Below are positions 32,963 to 44,500 of a stretch of DNA of 64,000 nucleotides, one piece after another (position 1 is the first letter of the stretch; each line of letters begins with the position of its first letter). The stretch covers positions 789,260,979 through 789,324,978 of the forward strand of contig OX336389.2 in assembly GCA_946902985.2 (NCBI GenBank), written 5' to 3'. Made by a program: the position numbers and the translations under genes. The DNA is from Meconema thalassinum. Taxonomy: Eukaryota; Arthropoda; Insecta; Orthoptera; Tettigoniidae. A model generated the notes under the pieces. That model saw nothing but the letters and a program-made list of their open reading frames with translations. It had not been told where the DNA came from and did no database searches.

Positions 32963-34706
32963 ATTTTCATTTAGGAAACAAGTAGTTCCGTGAAGAACTA
33001 AACAGCCTATTTCCAAATATCCTACTGGTCTTACTTAGGACACGAGAAATGAAAACGAGATAGAAAAAATACTCAGCCGCCATTTTAGGTTCACATAAAA
33101 TGCCATTAAATTAGATATTAGTATATAAAGCTTGTAAGAAGATATACCGTTCTTACGTTTTAGGTGATTGAAAAGATGATTCGTATGATGAGCTATATAG
33201 GGGTGCTAAATATCGCGTCGCCGCCATGTTGGTATTGTGCTCACCAGGTTATTGAATGATTCATAGGTGAACTTATACTAATAGCCTCTATCAGCATGCA
33301 AAATTTCAGTTCGATTAGTGTAATAGATTCGTAGATATTGAGAGCAGTCTAAATATTTTGGATGGTCGCTATGTTGGATTGTTATACAGTTATGTTATGT
33401 AGAGTTATGTACCATTAGATGAAGAATACTGCGTAGGTTCATTATCAAACTTCCACTTCAATCCCATAATTAGGACACAATACATAAGAAATTAGTTTTA
33501 AAATTTCGAACAGCTGCCATCATGAGGTTTTGTAAACAATTGAACTAAATTAGATGTCAGTGCATATCAATGTGTATAAACATTTCCTGTAACAAGTTTT
33601 ACTGCTCACGGATGGTTAAATCCAATGAAATGTCTATTTAAAATTTCAACTTCGCTTGGCCGCCATGTTCGTTCTTAACTTAACAGATTTATGAATGTCA
33701 CATAATATGTTATATATTATATAAACTTCTAGTAGTACCCTTTATCACTGTGCATAATTTGAGGGTGATATCTGTTACTTGTTGTGGAGACATAGAATGA
33801 AAATGAAATATTTCGTGCAGCTGCCATGTTGCATTGGTGAAACACATTGTAATTTGAAAGCCACGGTTAAGGTTGGACGAAATATTAGTATAATCGCAGG
33901 GAGTTTCATTGTAATCGCTTCGGCCGTTTAGAGTTTAATAAGGGGGGAGGGGGAGGAGAGGACACCCACGGACAATAGGTGATCTCATAAACCTATATTT
34001 TTCGTAAATGAAAATAGGCTAAAAAGAGGCTTTTGAGATCACCATTTGCCCGTGTGTGTGTGCGTATGTGTGTGCGTCCCTATAAAAATCTAAAGGACTT
34101 CACTGGCATTCTATATCTCCGCAACAGTAACAGATATCATCCTCAAACGAAGTGACTTTGAAATATTCAAACTACAATTCTAGCGATCAAATCACCTCGA
34201 GTGCAATGAAACTTGGCACAGCAAATATGCATTTAGAGCTTAGTGTAGAGACATGTAGTGATATTCAATTGTTTTCCAAAATTCAAGATGGCGTCTGTTC
34301 AAAATTTTAAAAACATTTTTACTTATTTCTTACGTTTTAGGTGATTGAAAAGATGATTCGTATGATGAGCTATATAGGGGTACTAAATTCTGTGGCTTAC
34401 TTTTCGTTATTCATAGAAGCCGTGCATTTGTTGTTTCTGAAAATTAATGTCATTGGTTCGTCACAGAAGGATGCACTCTTTCGGGAGGAGTCTTGATCAA
34501 CGATATTGAAATTATATATTCTAGCACATAACTTCTCATTGTAATGGTGTTGGTGAAAACACAGATTGTGAAACAAAAGCTATTTAGTATAGGCCTATTA
34601 TATGGAAAATCGTTTTATTAGCAGGAGAGTTGTAATATAAAAGACCAGTGGGATATTTGAAAATAGGCTATTTATTTCATCACGGAACTACTTCTTTTTA
34701 ATGATA
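32963..34706. mobile_element. Fold-back element with 60-bp inverted ends and central palindrome
   Basis: GTAGTTCCGTGAAGAACTAAACAG at the left and its diverged reverse complement at 34643-34706 form terminal repeats that also share AAATATCC.ACTGGTCTT. Near 33985-34045 a palindromic centre joins GGTGATCTCATAAACC to GGCTTTTGAGATCACC. A 62-bp segment occurs twice in the same orientation (33150-33211 and 34327-34388) with one mismatch. No transposase frame is present. Confidence 0.65.
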
Positions 34707-36999
34707 AATACACACCAGTATGTTAGGACATGCAGGGGATACCGTGGGTGGGTGGGTGGGTGTATTCTAAACCCCCCACACACGGGGGTGGGGATGGTAC
34801 AAGAAGACATTTATTATAACTAAGTAACGCGGAAGATTTGCCATGGATCAAAGCCTTGTTGCTGGGAGGAACTAAATAATTCTATCAAGATAGGATCTGA
34901 TCAATTCTTCTGGCCTCAACAAACAATAAAGTAATATTGCGATTCTGTCAATTGTAATTCTTCAGGCGGCCAACATGAATTTGCCCAATGACTGGGCGGT
35001 GGTACATTGTATAAAATACTGTATATGAATAATAAATAAGTAAATAGCTTTCCTGAAAAAAAAAACATGTATTTTGTAATGGGGCAATTTTAGGATTACG
35101 CGTTTCGACCTTCAAGCAAGTCATCATCATATACTGATCACTGGAGCTGAGGTTTAAATATATATACAAATATTATCTAAATACACGTGATGTCGTGCGT
35201 TTAGTTGGTGTTAATATTACGATTCGCAGTTTGAATCTCGTTATATACTGTCAATTTATTTTATAAATGTTTGTATGAGTATTATGCACGTGTATCCGTT
35301 TAGAACGTCACAATATAATAGGTAAAATAAAATTACAACTTACATCTGAGCACTGACGTTGGTTTCACAGGTGTTACGCTTTCGCGTGTCTACTACCATT
35401 TTGATTTATACAGGCAAACACAATATAAATCTGGATTTTCTTTGAAATACTACTTCTGAAATCTCCTTTATATTTGTCATTCTCTGACTTCATACCCAAT
35501 GGCTGCTACTTTATCGTGGATTCATAGTGATATGAGAACCTTTTATCCTATCTGTGCTAAACTTCAAAAGGGAACAATATAAACGTATTGAACGTTGGTT
35601 TTAATTTTGCATCACGAGTCACACCATAACGTAGGAGGGGTTTGTAAGAAAATAACTTCTCATAAGGAGCTGACAAGCATTGTGTTCTGAAATTGACATG
35701 TATTAATATATCATACGGTCCTCAAGCAACCATTACGAGTTACTTCAGTCTGTCACTAAGGATGATGCTTTAGAATTTGTTTTCTTTGTCTTATAACATA
35801 TCTCTTTTTTCTTTGATATTCACTTCAAAGTATGTACATTATAATGTAAAGAACAAATAGAGCCATTGTGGAAGCAGTTGATGCATTTTTGAGTTCTTTG
35901 TATACATTCTAGCGGTTATTGATATCCGGCAGCACTCAAACCATTGGAATCCGTATGTAGAGAGCCATTTATCATGGATGGAAAGGAGGTAAGAATGTCT
36001 CCACAGATGCTAGACCCTGACGTAGGAGATTCATGCTTTTTGAAGAATGTTCTCATGCTCAAGTTTTTCATAGAGAATTGAAGCAAATCCCTTTCAGATG
36101 AGAACAGAATGGCATCGAAACTATTGCGATGGTTTTCTCTTTTTCTCCCCTTTGATGTTTACCAAACTGGCTCCTGATTTCCTATTGAAAGTCTGGATTT
36201 GCAGCATTCAGGTGTGATACTAATCGATCAACAAACGATCAAGTTACATTCCTAAAAGCCAAGAGAGGATATTCTCCATAACATTTGATAAAATTGTTTC
36301 ATGCCATTATTTTGACTCATACTGATTGTGTGCTCCAGAATCTAGTCATGGGTCTCGATGTCAGCTCGTCTCTCTCCTGGCAATTAAATTATCACGCCAT
36401 CTGTGAAACCTCTGGACTCATGGTGTCACCAGGTGTGCTCACCGTGGTGATGTGTTTAACATACCAATTCTGGGGGAACTAGTGAACGATATTCGAGTCC
36501 CGGTTGCATCCAAATTCACAGCACTTTCATTTATATTTAGCTTATGAGCAAGCGGCTGTCCTCCGTAGTTATTCCCAGTATACGGTAACATTATGAGTTT
36601 CTCAATTCTAGCGGTGTTACTAACATCCATAGCAGTCCTAGAGAGGGTGGAAATATTGATTGCGTGATTGTGTGACTGATGTTTAGATTAAAGCGGAGCA
36701 CCATAATCGAAGACTGGAAATATATTACGGGCCAAGCACCAAAACCGAAACAACTTCCGGGAGGTTAGAGCTTCATAATTCTGGGGAAAAATATACTACT
36801 TGGAAGAAATTCTTCACATGCCTCGTGCTATCTTTTTATTGGTGGTGATTTATAGCACTCATTACAACAAAAATGTAAATTTGAAGAAAATGTCCCATGG
36901 ACCATGATATATTACCACGCTAAAATTGTCTTCAATTCTGATTAAAATCTCCATGTGTGTTGGAGATAAGTTTACTATTAGCATACAACGTTCAAATTT
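34707..36999. other. Unassigned AT-rich region
   Basis: Short ORFs here lack domain features. A GGGTGGGT run and a C-run near 34745-34795 are the only low-complexity tracts. Nothing else is recognised over about 2.3 kb. Confidence 0.4.
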
Positions 37000-37113
37000 T
37001 TGTCCACGAACAAAATATTATGTCACTCTGAAGATGGGAAGTTCCTTTGAGGCAGATGACCTCTTTGTTCTGCCTCTTAAACCAACAATCATCATCATCA
37101 AAGCCTCCTTGCG

Positions 37114-37146
<33 letters not shown>
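37000..37146 (+). mobile_element. SINE 3' scrap with ATC and ATT repeats
   Basis: GGCAGATGACCTCTTTGTTCT, then ATCATCATCATC and an ATT microsatellite (37112-37146). The arrangement resembles a retroposon tail. Confidence 0.5.
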
Positions 37147-37330
37147 GAAACAGTTGGCCATTTCAAATCCTAACGGTGGATTAAGTTAATGATGACAACT
37201 ATAAGTATGTAAAGCACAATATTTTTATAGAGTAAAGTAGATGATATAATGCTCTATGAATGTTCGTTTATAGTAACACTTTTCATGAAATACATTCAAG
37301 TAACGATATCGATGCCTTAGTTCGTATAAA

Positions 37331-40300
37331 CCCTCACGATGGTATCCTCATCTTGTCGTGATGTGGGGGCTTGAGAGCCCAAATGATCCTGCGAGCTATA
37401 CTGGCGGGAGCGTGAGTTCCTGGTAGGGCCTCCCATGCCGGACAGGTCAAAGGTGATAGGTCAGACAAAGAGGGATACCCTGGTCCTCCAGGTTGGGGGT
37501 TGATCATGGGGCTAACAACCCCATATCGAAAAAAATAGTCTGTTATGAAATTCCGATACAATAATAGCCGGACTGATGATAATGATAAACGACCTATGCA
37601 AGGAAAAGGAAAATGTAAACGGAAAAATGATATGTACATAGTAACCTGGAATGTGAGAACATTGAACAAACCTGGATCGTTGAAGGGCCTTAAGGAAGAG
37701 ATGGAGAAATATAGTATAGGAGTGGCAGCGATTCAAGAGATCAAATGGAGAGGAGATGGTATATTGAGAAGTGATAACCATACAATAATGTATAGTGGAG
37801 GCGACAGTGGAAGAATAGGTGGCACAGGTTTCCTCGTGGATAATAGATATAAAACAGCAGTACTGAATTTTAAGCCTGTAAATGAAAGGATATGCACTTT
37901 GAGAATGAAGGCACGATTCTTTAGTATCACCTTTATATGTGTATATGCCCCCACAGAAGAGGATGAGGATGAGGTGAAAGACACGTTCTACAGTCAGCTT
38001 GAACAGGAACTCGAGGGTATAGCAAGGCAAGATGTAAAAATCGTGTTAGGTGATTTCAATGCGAAGGTGGGAAAAGAAGAAGTATTTAGAGAGACGGTAG
38101 GAAAGGAAAGTCTGCATGAGGTATCAAATAATAATGGACAGAGACTCATCGACTTTGCCATGGGAAATGAAATGATTGTGAAAAGTACATGGCTTCAGAG
38201 AAAGAATATAAGGAAAGTAACGTGGTGCTCACCAGATGGAACCACATTCATCCAAATTGACCATGTGGTAATTGATAGAAGACACGCATCTGATATACTC
38301 GAAGTTGATAGTTGTAGAGGAGCGGATTGTGACTCTGACCATTTCATGGTAAGGGTAAAATATAGACAGCATATAGCAGTGTACAGATCTGGAAAGATGA
38401 GGAAAGATCCTAGAAGGTATAATGTCTTAAAACTAAAAGAAAAGGAAACTGCCGAACAATATGAAACACATTTACGGAAGAAGTTGGAGACTAAACAAGA
38501 TTGGGATTTAGAGGGAGTAGAAGGAAAATGGAGTATAATGAGGGACGCACTACACGAAGCTGCAGAAGAAGTACTGGGGACAGAAGAAAGGATTAAAAGA
38601 CAAATCTGGTTCGATGAACAATGTATAATAGCTATAATGGAGAGGAATGCTGCAATGGAGAAAATGATAAGTAGACCAACGAGAAACAATACAGAAGAAT
38701 ATAAAAAGAAAAGGAAAGAGGCAGATAGAATTAGTAGAAGAAAGAAACGGGAATCAGAGAAGAAATGGATTGAAGAGCTAGAAGAAGAATACAATAATCA
38801 AGAAGTAAGAAAGTACTATAAACGAATACAGGGAGTGAAGAAGGGCTTTCAACCCCGAGCAGTTTTCTGCAGAGATAAGGAAGGAAATTTCATAGGAGGA
38901 GAAGAACAGATTTTAGATCGATGGGCTGAATATTTCAGCGAGCTGCTCAATGCTACTGCAGAGACGGTATTGCTAGAACAGGAGGGTCAAGAGAATAACC
39001 AACCATGGTGCAAGGATAACACTGATGCAATGCTAGTGCCCGTGCCGACGCTGGAGGAGGTTAGTTTGGCAATTAAAAGCTTGAGGAATAACAAAGCCCC
39101 AGGGGGTGATAATATTTCAGCAGAGATGATTAAGTGTGGTGGGGAATATTTGGCAAAGCTGGTACACCAGTTGATTGTGGAGTTATGGGAGAAGGAGGTG
39201 ATGCCAGAACAGTGGAACACGGGCATTATTTGCCCAATCCATAAGAAGAATGATAAAGCAAAGTGTGAAAATTATCGTGGCATAGCACTGCTTAGTGTGG
39301 TCTATAAAATCCTAGCCAAGGTAATGGCTATGAGACTTACACCTCTTATTGAAGAGAGACTTGGAGAATACCAGTGTGGATTCCGACAGGGTAGATCGAC
39401 GACGGACCATATCTTCACAATAAGGCAAATAATGGAAAAGTGTTACGAATATAATGTGGATGTGCACCAACTATATGTGGATTTCAAACAGGCTTATGAT
39501 AGCGTAAAGAGGAAAACTCTGTATCAGACCTTGATGGACATGGAATTCCCACCCAAACTAATCAGATTGGTGCAAATGACTCTTACTGGCACAAAATGTC
39601 GAGTTAAAGTTGAAGGAAGACTCTCAAAAGTTTTTGAGATAAACCAAGGCTTACGACAGGGAGACGTACTGTCCACGCTGCTGTTCAATATAGTACTAGA
39701 GAGAGTAATGAGGAAGATAGATATCAGCAATCCAGGAGGCACGCTGTTAAACCGTATGAGCCAAAATCTAGCGTATGCTGATGATGTAGGTATGCTGTCA
39801 CGAAGAATGAAAGATCTTGAAGAAGGGTTGGGACGGTTAGAAAAAGAATCAGAAGAAGTAGGATTACGAGTGAACTACAACAAAACTCAATATTTATTAT
39901 TATCTAGGAGAAATACTGTGGAGAGAGATAAATATATAAATTTATTTATAAACCTTAATGGGGTGAATTTAGAGAGGTGTAAAAGTTTCAAGTATTTGGG
40001 AGTACTGGTTACTGAAGATAATAGCACAAGAGAAGAAATAAAAGCAAGAATTGCAGCCGGTAATAGAGCTTATTGGGCATTGATAAAAATCCTCAAAGCG
40101 CGCATCCTCAGTAGAAGATCAAAGGTGACAGTGTACCGAACAGTTATAAGACCAGTGGTAATGTACGGCTCGGAAACATGGACTATGACTGTGGCAGAAG
40201 AGGAGATTTTGAGAAGATGGGAAAGGAAAATACCGAAGAAGATTTATGGAGCAGTGAATGAGGCAGGAAGATGGAGAATACGGGAAAACAAAGAATTGGA

Positions 40301-40612
40301 GGAATTATATGGGCATCCTGATATAGTTTCGGAAGTAAAGAGCAATAGGCTAAGATGGCTGGGACATGTGGAGAGAATGGCAGGTGATAGAGTGGTTAAA
40401 AAGATCTATAGAGGAAATCCAGGTGGAAGAAGATGCAAAGGAAGACCTAGGAAACGATGGTTGGATGACGTGGAGGACCACTTACGCAAGATGGGAGTAA
40501 GAAGATGGAGGAAACGCGCAGAAGATCGTCAGGATTGGGCAACGATTGTTGGAGAGGCCAAGGTCCTACATGGACTGTAGCGCCGAGTAGTAGTAGTAGT
40601 AGTAGTAGTAGA
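37331..40612 (+). mobile_element. Full-length RTE-type non-LTR retrotransposon
   Basis: A 10-bp target duplication, TTCGTATAAA, is exact at 37321-37330 and 40613-40622. The order is a 5' untranslated region of about 214 bases, one long ORF, a 3' untranslated region of only about 10 bases, and a TAG-repeat tail (40589-40612). Such simple-repeat tails and very short 3' UTRs fit the RTE group. The copy shows no internal stop. Confidence 0.95.
37545..40580 (+). CDS. RTE endonuclease-reverse transcriptase, 1011 aa, intact
   Basis: Single polyprotein for target-primed reverse transcription. The N-terminal AP endonuclease has its key residues in place: N36 in TWNVRTL, E65 in QEIKW, D170 and N172 in GDFNAK, and S264-D265-H266 in the SDH motif. 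A basic linker follows to about residue 480. RT motifs are APGGDNISAEMI, ENYRGIALLSVVYKILA, CGFRQGRST, motif A D646 in YVDFKQAYDS, QGLRQGDVLSTLLFN and the catalytic YADD at 744-747. The C-terminal region contains MYGSETWT and SNRLRWLGHVERM, ending in a basic tail. Length suits the family. The upstream region lacks other ATG-initiated frames of note. Retained catalytic residues suggest potential activity, though I cannot show transcription. Confidence 0.95.
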   Translation: MKFRYNNSRTDDNDKRPMQGKGKCKRKNDMYIVTWNVRTLNKPGSLKGLKEEMEKYSIGVAAIQEIKWRGDGILRSDNHTIMYSGGDSGRIGGTGFLVDNRYKTAVLNFKPVNERICTLRMKARFFSITFICVYAPTEEDEDEVKDTFYSQLEQELEGIARQDVKIVLGDFNAKVGKEEVFRETVGKESLHEVSNNNGQRLIDFAMGNEMIVKSTWLQRKNIRKVTWCSPDGTTFIQIDHVVIDRRHASDILEVDSCRGADCDSDHFMVRVKYRQHIAVYRSGKMRKDPRRYNVLKLKEKETAEQYETHLRKKLETKQDWDLEGVEGKWSIMRDALHEAAEEVLGTEERIKRQIWFDEQCIIAIMERNAAMEKMISRPTRNNTEEYKKKRKEADRISRRKKRESEKKWIEELEEEYNNQEVRKYYKRIQGVKKGFQPRAVFCRDKEGNFIGGEEQILDRWAEYFSELLNATAETVLLEQEGQENNQPWCKDNTDAMLVPVPTLEEVSLAIKSLRNNKAPGGDNISAEMIKCGGEYLAKLVHQLIVELWEKEVMPEQWNTGIICPIHKKNDKAKCENYRGIALLSVVYKILAKVMAMRLTPLIEERLGEYQCGFRQGRSTTDHIFTIRQIMEKCYEYNVDVHQLYVDFKQAYDSVKRKTLYQTLMDMEFPPKLIRLVQMTLTGTKCRVKVEGRLSKVFEINQGLRQGDVLSTLLFNIVLERVMRKIDISNPGGTLLNRMSQNLAYADDVGMLSRRMKDLEEGLGRLEKESEEVGLRVNYNKTQYLLLSRRNTVERDKYINLFINLNGVNLERCKSFKYLGVLVTEDNSTREEIKARIAAGNRAYWALIKILKARILSRRSKVTVYRTVIRPVVMYGSETWTMTVAEEEILRRWERKIPKKIYGAVNEAGRWRIRENKELEELYGHPDIVSEVKSNRLRWLGHVERMAGDRVVKKIYRGNPGGRRCKGRPRKRWLDDVEDHLRKMGVRRWRKRAEDRQDWATIVGEAKVLHGL

Positions 40613-40622
40613 TTCGTATAAA

Positions 40623-40929
40623 AATAAAGTATGATGCTCTGATACTTTCGTGGCCCACGCTCTATTTCTGTCTCCGCTTTGTAAAACTGCAATGAAATCT
40701 GTCAATTAGTGGCCACAATCAATTTTGATATTCTAAAATTCCGGCTCGTACGTTTCTATTTACTTTATAATGGTACCATCCGAACCTGTCTTCAACAGAA
40801 TCAGGATTAGATTTTCTCAAGTCACAGTACCGTATTTGCTGGAAATTTACTCTACTACAAGGTATTTTGGTATTTTCAACAGTTTACACATATCAGAGGT
40901 TAAGAGTCTAAACCCACGATTCACATATT
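40623..40929. other. Unassigned spacer
   Basis: A plus-strand ORF from 40770 crosses the SINE-like head that follows, so it is unlikely to be a gene. Confidence 0.4.
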
Positions 40930-41060
40930 ATTCGTCCGCCTTCGTGGCTAAATGGATCGGAGTCTTTCCTTTTGTACAAAGAGCTCTGAGTTCATTTCCA
41001 GGCCAGATCATGGGATTTAACTTCGCAGTTTGCATTTCACTAGCTTGGGGACAGTGTGAA
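40930..41060 (+). mobile_element. tRNA-like SINE head fragment
   Basis: CCTTCGTGGCTAAATGGA resembles an A box and GAGTTCATTTCC a B box, spaced as in a tRNA. The usual SINE core is not visible downstream. Confidence 0.45.
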
Positions 41061-42655
41061 TGTGATATTTTTATCCTTCATGATTTCACAATCTTCCTCT
41101 CTATTGATTTTAATGAGGAACTACTCAGGCTTTAGAGATGCTAACAAGTCCGATTTCGCCCCAAAGGGACATTGCATAAGACTGATGGTTAGTAAAATAA
41201 TACCTACGATACTGTTGCAAAATTTGCTTTTAAAATGATCAGCTGCTATTATCCTGTAATATTACGGAACTTCTAAAATGCTTCAATTTGTTTTCTGCAG
41301 AATGTATAACTTTTACTTGCCATTGTCTCATCACGAACCTCTAATTTTGAAATCATTTTCGCATCCGTTACTCATTGCCAGCTCTGGCCTGAAAGGAATG
41401 AAATGTGGGTCCCTTTTGTGTTCGTAGAACGAGAGAGATTGTTGCAAATTGCAGAGAGATTCACTCAATGTTTTCCTTTGATGTACAGTACTACAAAGAC
41501 ACGTCACCATGGGACTGTACACCACTCTACCTCATTGAGGCTGAGGATTCCTGACAACATCTTTATGCGCAGCCCACACGACCAACTAGAGAGGTAAAGC
41601 TACCACATTTCATTGCCCAAATTCCTGACTGAAGGAATAAAAACAACACAAAAAAGTCTCAGATTTTAAGGGAGGGTCACGTAACACGTTTCATATCCCC
41701 CCCGCTCCCCAGGATGACAATTTTAACATATTTGAAGACTGAAAGTGGAAACGGAACACCAACTTGCTTATAGTGATTTTTGTGAGGAGTACATGACATT
41801 ACACAAAACGTACGGAGGCATGCTGTGTCAAAAATACTCTGAGGGGAACATAAGATATCATTACTGACTGACGAAACTGAAACTCGTGTCAAATGAGTGC
41901 CAACTCATTACCATTTTATTCTAAATCAAGCATATGTTACGTCAATAGGAACATCTTGTTTGTATTACTTTATTTAATCACATTATGTCCATTATAGTGG
42001 CAAAGTTAGAGCTCGTGGCCTTATCTTACATTTAACCATATGGTATGCTATATAAAGGTCGATATACATGAAGATCAATGTAGAGATTGAACTGCAAACA
42101 AAATCGAACCATTAAAACTTGAACAATGCATATAATCTAACCTAAAATTGTCTAAGTTCACATGTTAATAATAACGATAATAATAATAGTGTTATCAACA
42201 TTTCTAAAATACCCTAAATATTAACAGTGCAATCATACATCTTATCTTTCATTACTTGTCACACAAGACAGTGGACAGTATTTAGTAGTTAATCCCGATC
42301 GTATTCGTATCATGAGCGAGGTAATATGAATACGTTATGATCTTGTTCTTAAGAATGGCAACATTAACTCCGGTGCTAAATCCACTCTTATGGTCTAGTC
42401 GTCAGAAGACGACACTTTGAAGTATCATCTCCGTGTGAATGGACATGATCGTACTAGAATCTGCAAATAAAAACCCGACACTTTGCCACCGCATGCAATA
42501 TCCCCGAGGCATTTTAATTCATCGAATGTGATTTTAGTGTTGATAATTCGAAGGGGACTTGCGACATCATGACCATGTAGCACCGTGTACATGAGTGTGT
42601 GTAGACTATGTTTTGTAACCTGTGTCACTATGATGCCTGTACTAGTGTGTGTTCT
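41061..42655. other. Unassigned region
   Basis: Only short ORFs without family features. No repeat pairs noticed. Confidence 0.35.
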
Positions 42656-42659
42656 TGTA

Positions 42660-42935
42660 ATAGAGGAAGGATTTGTGTAGGAAACGGCCGTGGCGTAGAG
42701 TTAGGTACCACCCTGTCATTCGCCTGAAATTGAAGTGGAAAACCAATTCCAGGATGGCAGAGATAGGAATTGAACCCACCCGTCTATAGTTCTGCCTCAC
42801 GATCTGAGTAGCCCTCACCCTGTTCCAGCCCTCAGATCATAATTAAATGTCTTGGCAGAGCCGGGAATGGAATCCGGAACTCCGCGGTGATAGGGAAGAA
42901 TACTAGTCACTACGTAACGACGCGGACCCACCAAA
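42660..42935 (-). mobile_element. tRNA-derived SINE, minus strand, diverged
   Basis: GGCCGTGGCGTAGAGTTAGGTACC and a GGAAAACC core are read in reverse. A tRNA-like head follows at the right, with the reversed B box GGGAATGGAATCC near 42863 preceded by GGCAGAGCC. It resembles the head of the copy at 51633-52135. Confidence 0.7.
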
Positions 42936-43770
42936 AGTGAGAACTGTTGCATTTTTTCACATTCGAATGGCTGAAGTTGTCACGACAAGTAGATAGTTGT
43001 GTGAAAAAATAGTAGTCTATCGGAAGGGAGAGTTTGATACCCTCTGAATTCCAGCTGGGCTGAGCCTATAGACACGTGACAGTAAGTATGCCATTGGACT
43101 CGTCAGTTGGTATGGAATACCTCACCTAGGCGCTGGTTAGTAAATACAGTATATAGCAAGCCACTGCCAGGTATACAGTACACATCAAGAGCAGTACCAA
43201 TGTACTGATGTACTACGGGAGATTGAATCTCCCCTTTTAAAATTTACTTGTCCAGCAGTTTCAAGTGAAAAGAAAACTTGTCTGAAACGCTGATAAATAG
43301 ATTGAGAATTATAAAAAGCATTAATTTTTTGAATAAATATTCATTTTATCAATCGGTGAGAAATAAAATCCAGTTTTCTCCGTATTCAGATATTTTTCAC
43401 TCGAGGGTCTAATACAAGATTCTTCTTTCATTAGGTTTCGTGGTAATTAATCGATTCCATTATGATTTAGTGGCCTTAATATTTATAGTTTGCACGTCGT
43501 TTATATTAATTGTAGGCCTATAAAATCTATGCACATATGCATTCAGCAAAGAAAATTTCCTGTACGATATTATCTTTCTGTCATATTATCAGAGCGTAGG
43601 ATTCAATGTGATAGCTTATGATTTGTGCATCTGATTTCTCTAATAAGAAACTTCCTCTTTACCACATATCGTGGTGATTGCTAAATTACATCCTAATTTA
43701 TCGATTTGAATATCTTTATGAATATCTATGACTTTAGTCATTTTTCTAAGTTTTCCCGTATTGATTTTGA
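42936..43770. other. Unassigned AT-rich region
   Basis: A 40-base stretch near 43670-43710 recurs in the same orientation, diverged, at about 44747-44788, so this region and the far side of the inverted repeat share ancestry. Confidence 0.4.
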
Positions 43771-44500
43771 TATGTTATGCAAACGTCCACTTTACAATAC
43801 AAAATTATCTTTTTATATATCACTTGATGTCAATATACAGTTTGAGGCATGTTTCGGCTCTGTGAGCCTTCTTCAGTCAAAATCACTAAAGAATTCTCCT
43901 AAAACAGTCTAATGTTTGGTCTCTCAATAAAAATTTGTAAAACATTCTTACATCGTCAAGATGATTAAGACAAATGTATACAAAATGCTTAAAGAATTAA
44001 GTCAACCTGTAATTAAAGGCAGAACAACAAGACGGACACATCTGTGGTATCTCTTTCAAAGTTGTGAGGTGACAGTTCATGGTCTCCAAACTGCGGTTGT
44101 TGAAAACATTTGAAAAGCACTAAATAAACAACTTCCGATAACCTGTTTCTACATGACATATTTAGACACGATCCTTTTTCAAGACGCTCGTACAATGGGG
44201 TCCCCTGTTTAAAAATGGATCAACAAGAATGTGGCCCACGTTTCGAAATTTTGTACATTTTTAATTTTTTTAATTCTTTATGCATTTTATATTCATTTGT
44301 CTTAATCATCTTGACGATGTAAACATGTTTTACAAATTTTTATTGAGAGACCAAACATTAGACTGTTTTATGAGAATTTTTTAGTGATTTTGACTGAAGA
44401 AGGCTCACAGAGCCGAAACATGTCTCAAAATGTATATTGACATCAAGTGATATATAAAAAGATAATTTTGTATTGTAAAGTGGACATTTGCATAACATAT
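43771..44500. mobile_element. Large inverted repeat, 230-bp arms with hammerhead-like motif
   Basis: Positions 43771-44000 pair with 44272-44500 around a 270-base spacer. Arms agree closely except at scattered bases. Each arm carries CTGAAGA, a GGCTC-ACA-GAGCC hairpin and GAAAC (minus strand 43851-43876, plus strand 44394-44419). Two short ORFs share residues only because they read the two arms. It may be a fold-back or the paired ends of a Penelope-like element. Confidence 0.75.

Noticed and set aside
38195..38794. 199-codon minus-strand ORF
   Set aside because: It is the antisense shadow of the RTE coding sequence.
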